Assembly (NCBI GenBank): GCA_040384465.1
Contig: JAZKJF010000001.1
Span: 124,001 to 188,000 of the forward strand
Origin: UBA5078 sp040384465
GTDB lineage: Bacteria; Pseudomonadota; Gammaproteobacteria; Pseudomonadales; Pseudohongiellaceae
Direction of reading: 5' to 3'
DNA length: 64,000 nucleotides
In this document: piece after piece, positions 61,448 through 64,000 of the stretch
Layout of the letters: each line of letters begins with the position of its first letter
How positions within the stretch are numbered: the first letter of the stretch is position 1
Notes under the pieces: generated by a model
The model's database searches: none
What the model was told of the DNA's origin: nothing
Seen by the model: the letters and a program-made list of their open reading frames with translations, nothing else
Program-made: the position numbers and the translations under genes

Positions 61448-62267
61448 ACATCCAATCTTTCAGTACTGCGGACAGTGCCGCGCACTTGGTATTGATTATC
61501 TCCGGCTGTGCTCTCTCTGAAGACCTTTCTATGTCATCCACTGCCCTGAGAATGTCGTCTTTACTGACAGGGTGATAGGTCGGAATGTCTGCCCGCTCCA
61601 CACCCAATGCGTAATCTTTGAACTTGAAATCTCCACCGATGATCTGATCGGTCAAGACCAGACGGGCGTTGGGAATGCCATAGGAGTCCGCTACTACCAG
61701 CCCATGCAGACTGGATGAGAGTATCAAATGGCATGACGAGATGTCGGCACAGACCTGTTTACAAGGGCGCTCCACGTCAATGATCCTGAAGTCTCTCTCC
61801 GTGTGCATGGACTGTATGACGGGATGATTTTTGTCTACGTAGTGAGGCACGATGCCGATGGTTCGGCTTTTAGTGGTTTGCGGGACGAGTTCTTTGGCAA
61901 GTATTCCGGGATCTCCTAAGACGGGCACATGACGAAGACCAGCGTATTGCTGCGTTAATGGCCCTCGGAGCGCCAACACTTCGCAGCGCGGCAGATGAAG
62001 TGCTTTAGGGCGAATCAGTCCAGTCCCCCAGATGGCCAAAGGTCTTTGACGTTGCAGAAGATCCAGAAAAGTCTTTTTATACGCCCGTTTGCGGCCCGTC
62101 CAATGCCCCAGAATACTGCCCGCGCCAAATAGCTCAGCGCTGTCGTGATCGACGTGATGCACAGGAAAGCCAGTGACATGCTCGACCAAGCAGGGTGAGA
62201 GATCATCTCCAAAGTTTGGCAGCGGATCCTTCTGATAGTAAGACAATTTAATTTGATGCATGTCCAT
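61434..62267 (-). CDS. Polysaccharide pyruvyl transferase family protein (3)
   Basis: The 277-residue protein shows LSYYQKDPLPNFGDDLSPCLV at the start, LFGAGSILGHW, IWGTGLIRP with LALRGPLTQQ in the first half and LILSSSLHGLVVADSYGIPNARL in the second, which carries the S-x-L-H-G signature. This is the GumL/ExoV-like short type. The ATG at 62267 overlaps the stop of the upstream glycosyltransferase (TGATG), so the two are coupled. An ATG at 62276 is possible. Confidence 0.88.
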   Translation of the reverse strand: MDMHQIKLSYYQKDPLPNFGDDLSPCLVEHVTGFPVHHVDHDSAELFGAGSILGHWTGRKRAYKKTFLDLLQRQRPLAIWGTGLIRPKALHLPRCEVLALRGPLTQQYAGLRHVPVLGDPGILAKELVPQTTKSRTIGIVPHYVDKNHPVIQSMHTERDFRIIDVERPCKQVCADISSCHLILSSSLHGLVVADSYGIPNARLVLTDQIIGGDFKFKDYALGVERADIPTYHPVSKDDILRAVDDIERSSERAQPEIINTKCAALSAVLKDWMSRRA

Positions 62268-63388
62268 CAAAACCATGGAAGCAAATGTTGCGCTAATGAA
62301 CGACCAATCTTGTCATACCCATATGTGCTGATGGCACGATCAACAGATTTCTCTTTCAGCTCAGTCAACTTTTGCGGATTCGTTTGCAATAATTGCAGAC
62401 TCTCACGTAGTGCAGTGGAGTCCGCAGGGGGAACAACAATTCCTGCCTCTGCGATCACCGCAGGAATGCCTCCGATGTTGCTCCCAATCACGCATAGTCC
62501 GCTCGCCATTGCTTCTATCAAAACCCGTCCAAACTGCTCCAAGATATTCCCCAGGGGGATGGAGGGAAGTACGAGAATATCTGCGGTCTGCATCACCTCA
62601 TGTATTCGGGAGTAGGGGATAAATCCACAAAACTCAACTTCCGGGCCTGCCAGCTCCTCAAGTGTTGCTCTTTGGCTACCATTTCCGATGACGCGTAATC
62701 TGATGTTTGCCATCCCCCGAACTGCATTGATAAGGTAGTCCACACCTTTGTGTCTCTCCAAGACTCCCACGTAGAGAATTTCCAGTCTATCGCTGTCTCG
62801 GATGCGTATACGATCAACACAGAACCGAGCCTCAATTCCAAAAGTGTTCTGGATAAAAATTAGACCTGTATAACCGCGAGTAGTTAAAACCTCGGCGACC
62901 AGATCATCCAGCGCATTGATTGCCTTGGTATTGTCGAAGCAGTAGCGAATAGCCAGAGGAAACAGATAACGCTTCCAAGATCGCCAGGATATGGCTTGGT
63001 AGTTGCGGTTGTTGTTGAGAGCGGACCAGAGTACCAGCGGGACTTTTGCGTGCTTTGCGATATAAGCAACCTGCATGGATACCAGGGAGTTAGGCTCCTC
63101 CATACAGTAGATGAGGTCGGGTGCAATTACTTTTATTTCATGCTTCAATCCTCTGTAGAAGTGAGCATGCTGTCTGCCTGCTTTGCCGAAAACCGTATGC
63201 AGTGTTACATGGGTAAACAGACAGTTTTCCAGTGTGGTTGCCGCGGTGACTTGCTGTTCTTTATATACCTTGGGGGTAATGAGGAATGTCCTGACACCGC
63301 TTGCCATCAGCTCCTTAGCGAGAGATTGCACCAGATTCTGGTATTCCTTGACCACCAAGTGGTGCGCAATGATCAGGAGTGTGGACAC
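62267..63388 (-). CDS. Family 4 glycosyltransferase
   Basis: The 373-residue GT-B enzyme has an N-terminal half with IIAHHLVVKEYQNLVQSLAKEL and DLIYCMEEPNSLVSMQVAY. The donor half contains ILYVGVLERHKGVDYLINAV ... LVLPSIPLGNILEQFGRVLIEAMASGLCVIGSNIGGIPAVI. The Glu pair of the E-x7-E motif lies in EQFGRVLIE. It is coupled to the pyruvyl transferase gene and divergent from the partial glycosyltransferase gene at the window end. Confidence 0.88.
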   Translation of the reverse strand: MSTLLIIAHHLVVKEYQNLVQSLAKELMASGVRTFLITPKVYKEQQVTAATTLENCLFTHVTLHTVFGKAGRQHAHFYRGLKHEIKVIAPDLIYCMEEPNSLVSMQVAYIAKHAKVPLVLWSALNNNRNYQAISWRSWKRYLFPLAIRYCFDNTKAINALDDLVAEVLTTRGYTGLIFIQNTFGIEARFCVDRIRIRDSDRLEILYVGVLERHKGVDYLINAVRGMANIRLRVIGNGSQRATLEELAGPEVEFCGFIPYSRIHEVMQTADILVLPSIPLGNILEQFGRVLIEAMASGLCVIGSNIGGIPAVIAEAGIVVPPADSTALRESLQLLQTNPQKLTELKEKSVDRAISTYGYDKIGRSLAQHLLPWF

Positions 63389-63444
63389 TTGCGAAATCTC
63401 AAGATAATAAATAGATCACGAACTGTAACATCACTGCAATTGAT

Positions 63445-64000
63445 ATGAAAATTCTGGCTGCCCCCGCTTTCAAGAACGTCCGAGGAAATCCATACAACTC
63501 TCTACTGTACACTCACCTGCAGAAAGTACCTGGAGTCAGCGCAAATGATTTCAGTTGGCGCGCATTGTTGACAGACAAGCCCTCGATACTTCATCTGCAT
63601 TGGCCTGAGCACGTTTTCGGCAATCATTTTGGAGTGAATTTTCTCGTACGATTCATATCGCTGACCTTGAAAATTCTGGTAGCGAAAGCGATGGGGATTC
63701 GCGTTGTCTGGACTGTGCATAATCTGGAGAGTCACGAGCACCTTCATCCAAGGTTGGAACTTTGGTGCAAGCGTCATTTTATTGCTGTGGTCGATGGGGT
63801 CATTTATTTAACTGACACTGGGCGTGAATTGGCAGTCACAAAATATCCGGTTTTGGCTTTGAAAAAGTCAGCAGTCATTTGCCATGGCCACTACCAGAAT
63901 GCCTATCCGAATGTCGTCGGAAAAACTGCGGCGAGAGCGAAGCTTGGGTTGGCTGAAGATGACCACGTCATATTGTTCCTGGGCAAGGTGCGACGTTACA
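63445..64000 (+). CDS. Glycosyltransferase, N-terminal part (runs off the window)
   Basis: An open frame from ATG 63445 continues to the last base, giving 185 codons. It begins MKILAAPAFKNVRGNPYNSL and contains SILHLHWPEHVFG, the VVWTVHNLESHEH segment and a second-half start HVILFLGKVRRY. This is the layout of GT-B enzymes such as the GumK/beta-mannosyltransferase-like group, in which the first half binds the lipid-linked acceptor. The donor-binding half is outside the window, so the exact family is not certain. Confidence 0.75.
   Translation, partial: MKILAAPAFKNVRGNPYNSLLYTHLQKVPGVSANDFSWRALLTDKPSILHLHWPEHVFGNHFGVNFLVRFISLTLKILVAKAMGIRVVWTVHNLESHEHLHPRLELWCKRHFIAVVDGVIYLTDTGRELAVTKYPVLALKKSAVICHGHYQNAYPNVVGKTAARAKLGLAEDDHVILFLGKVRRY

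Overview
The window looks like chromosomal DNA of a gammaproteobacterium related to the Pseudomonas/Cellvibrio/marine-gamma groups. The order dnaE-accA-tilS-pyrG-kdsA-eno-ftsB-ispD-ispF-truD-pcm-nlpD-rpoS-fdxA-mutS-pncC-recA-recX is the conserved Pseudomonas-like housekeeping arrangement. The extragenic palindromes (TGTGGGAGCGGG... / TGTAGGAGC...) are also of the kind common in pseudomonads. The species cannot be named from sequence alone. A run of 10 N at 47166-47175 shows this is an assembled draft contig.

Region 1 (1-20.2 kb) is housekeeping: the DnaE C-terminus, fatty acid, nucleotide, KDO, glycolytic, divisome and isoprenoid genes, then the stationary-phase sigma factor RpoS, mismatch repair (MutS) and recombination (RecA with a LexA box, RecX). 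Two local differences from the usual order are the absence of surE between truD and pcm, and a DUF368/PopT-type lipid-carrier translocase gene between pcm and nlpD.

Region 2 (20.2-34.2 kb) is accessory. It begins with a tightly coupled three-gene set: an outer-membrane-barrel-like protein, a secreted amicyanin-like cupredoxin and a membrane adenylate cyclase with a periplasmic sensor. I consider this the best candidate for an undescribed signalling module. A 7TM-AraC regulator, an Hsp20 chaperone with a good sigma-32 promoter, a REP-associated tyrosine transposase (RAYT) bracketed by REP pairs, and the prpBCD methylcitrate genes follow. A ParE/RelE-type toxin-antitoxin pair sits between prpC and prpD. 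From 31.7 to 34 kb there are a HepT/MntA pair, a truncated DUF2442 gene, an orphan antitoxin and a vapBC pair disrupted by a REP doublet.

Region 3 (34.3-64 kb) is a Wzx/Wzy-type exopolysaccharide or capsule locus. It has a very large multi-SLBB Wza-like exporter, a Wzz-like protein without a kinase, RmlA, an EPS-associated MarR regulator, a dTDP-3-amino-sugar set (ketoisomerase, acetyltransferase, aminotransferase), a Wzx flippase and a Wzy polymerase. It also carries many glycosyltransferases, three polysaccharide pyruvyl transferases, a TupA-like ATP-grasp protein, UDP-glucuronate 4-epimerase and UDP-glucose dehydrogenase. Its central part (about 40.4-55 kb) is visibly AT-richer than the flanks and carries decayed mobile DNA (an IS5-family element with recognisable ends, a possible IS3 OrfA remnant) and a broken acyltransferase gene, which points to horizontal acquisition. 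An AbiEi/AbiEii toxin-antitoxin pair is lodged in the locus. The expected product is an acidic polymer with uronic acids, a 3-acylamino-3,6-dideoxyhexose and pyruvate ketals; this is inference from gene families. No tRNA, rRNA or CRISPR array was recognised.
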